The translations under genes were made by a program, and so were the position numbers. From an uncultured Spirochaetaceae bacterium (GTDB lineage: Bacteria > Spirochaetota > Spirochaetia > Sphaerochaetales > Sphaerochaetaceae): a DNA stretch of 62,648 nucleotides. Every line of letters starts with the position of its first letter. The stretch's first letter is position 1. This document shows, one piece after another, positions 62,509 to 62,648 of the stretch. The DNA lies in NCBI GenBank assembly GCA_944389295.1, contig CALXLV010000028.1:80504-143151 (forward strand), in the 5' to 3' direction. Under the pieces are notes generated by a model. The model searched no databases. It was not told the DNA's origin and worked only from the letters and a program-made list of their open reading frames with translations.

Positions 62509-62648
62509 ATGACCACGATCGAAAGTAGCAGATTACTGCTGATGAGGGTGCAGAAGGCAGTTGGACTCATCAACCGCCTCCGCAGTGAGAACAAAGAACT
62601 TCAGGCAAGGTTCACCCTCGTGGAGAACCACAACAAGGAGCTTCAGGA
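62509..62648 (+). CDS. Coiled-coil protein, ZapB-like (partial, 3' end outside window)
   Basis: The first 46 codons are visible, with AAGGAGG five bases before the ATG. The sequence (MRVQKAVGLINRLRSENKELQ, then TLVENHNKELQ) has heptad-like Leu/Ile spacing. In spirochaetes a ZapA-like or coiled-coil cell-division gene often follows rplT; the assignment is tentative. Confidence 0.55.
   Translation, partial: MTTIESSRLLLMRVQKAVGLINRLRSENKELQARFTLVENHNKELQ

Overview
The window looks like chromosomal DNA from a fermentative, outer-membrane-bearing spirochaete, probably a gut-associated relative of Sphaerochaetaceae or Treponema. This is inferred from protein style, not from a search: secreted proteins start with an MKK...FASGAAE-type signal, there are beta-barrel porins beside lipoproteins with FxxC lipoboxes, and an AdhE-type fermentation gene lies next to a class II aldolase. 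Genes are dense, many overlap by ATGA, TGA and TAA stops dominate, and TAG is rare.

Layout. 1-5.5 kb: a YtfQ-YtfR-YtfT-YjfF type sugar ABC importer (minus strand) and its divergent GntR/LacI-hybrid regulator, with a repeated operator-like motif between them. 5.7-12.4 kb: an AT-richer accessory island with a helicase-nuclease, a decayed YhcG (DUF1016) gene, a Fic protein, two paralogous AbrB/PIN toxin-antitoxin pairs and a tRNA-Val(GAC) whose 3' half and terminator are duplicated 1178 bp away. 12.5-19.5 kb: acetyltransferases, a GT28-type glycosyltransferase, DUF554, TetR, SIMPL and a complete AmmeMemoRadiSam operon. 19.5-21.4 kb: a divergent Nudix gene, an XRE regulator, tandem palindromes and the tail of a lost DUF4143 ATPase. 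21.5-28.4 kb: a porin, a phosphodiesterase, a histidine kinase with two OmpR-type regulators (one with a Glu in place of the phosphoacceptor Asp and a G9 tract), and a NusG-II/Gx transporter pair. 28.4-33.6 kb: adhE interrupted by an in-frame amber codon, a split chromate transporter and YibE/F. 33.6-36.8 kb: alkaline phosphatase, a metallophosphoesterase lipoprotein and an outer-membrane protein.

36.9-46.4 kb is one long ilvN-ilvC-leuA-leuC-leuD-leuB-ilvD-ilvB operon on the minus strand. It is preceded by a strong promoter, a 21-codon leader peptide rich in Ile, Val and Leu, and mutually exclusive hairpins ending in a terminator: a complete branched-chain amino acid attenuator. 47.3-49.5 kb: a polar amino-acid ABC importer with an ARG-box-like site upstream. 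49.5-53.4 kb: a D-aminoacylase-like amidohydrolase, an HTH protein with a degenerate Fic-like C-terminus, and an FAD oxidoreductase. 53.4-54.6 kb: tRNA-Leu(UAA) followed by a candidate type I toxin RNA whose 5' and 3' ends pair over about 260 nt, and a YjzC-like small protein. 54.7-61.2 kb: MATE, DUF362, GNAT, TatD, a lipoprotein with a G10 tract in its promoter spacer, and class II aldolase. 61.2-62.6 kb: the infC-rpmI-rplT translation operon and the start of a coiled-coil gene, cut by the window end.

The best candidates for undescribed biology are the fold-back small-toxin RNA at 53.8-54.0 kb, the integrase-free toxin-antitoxin cassette at tRNA-Val, the leader-peptide attenuator, the two poly-G tracts, and a recurring architecture of tandem near-palindromes, in two cases followed directly by a short C-terminal ORF or gene tail.
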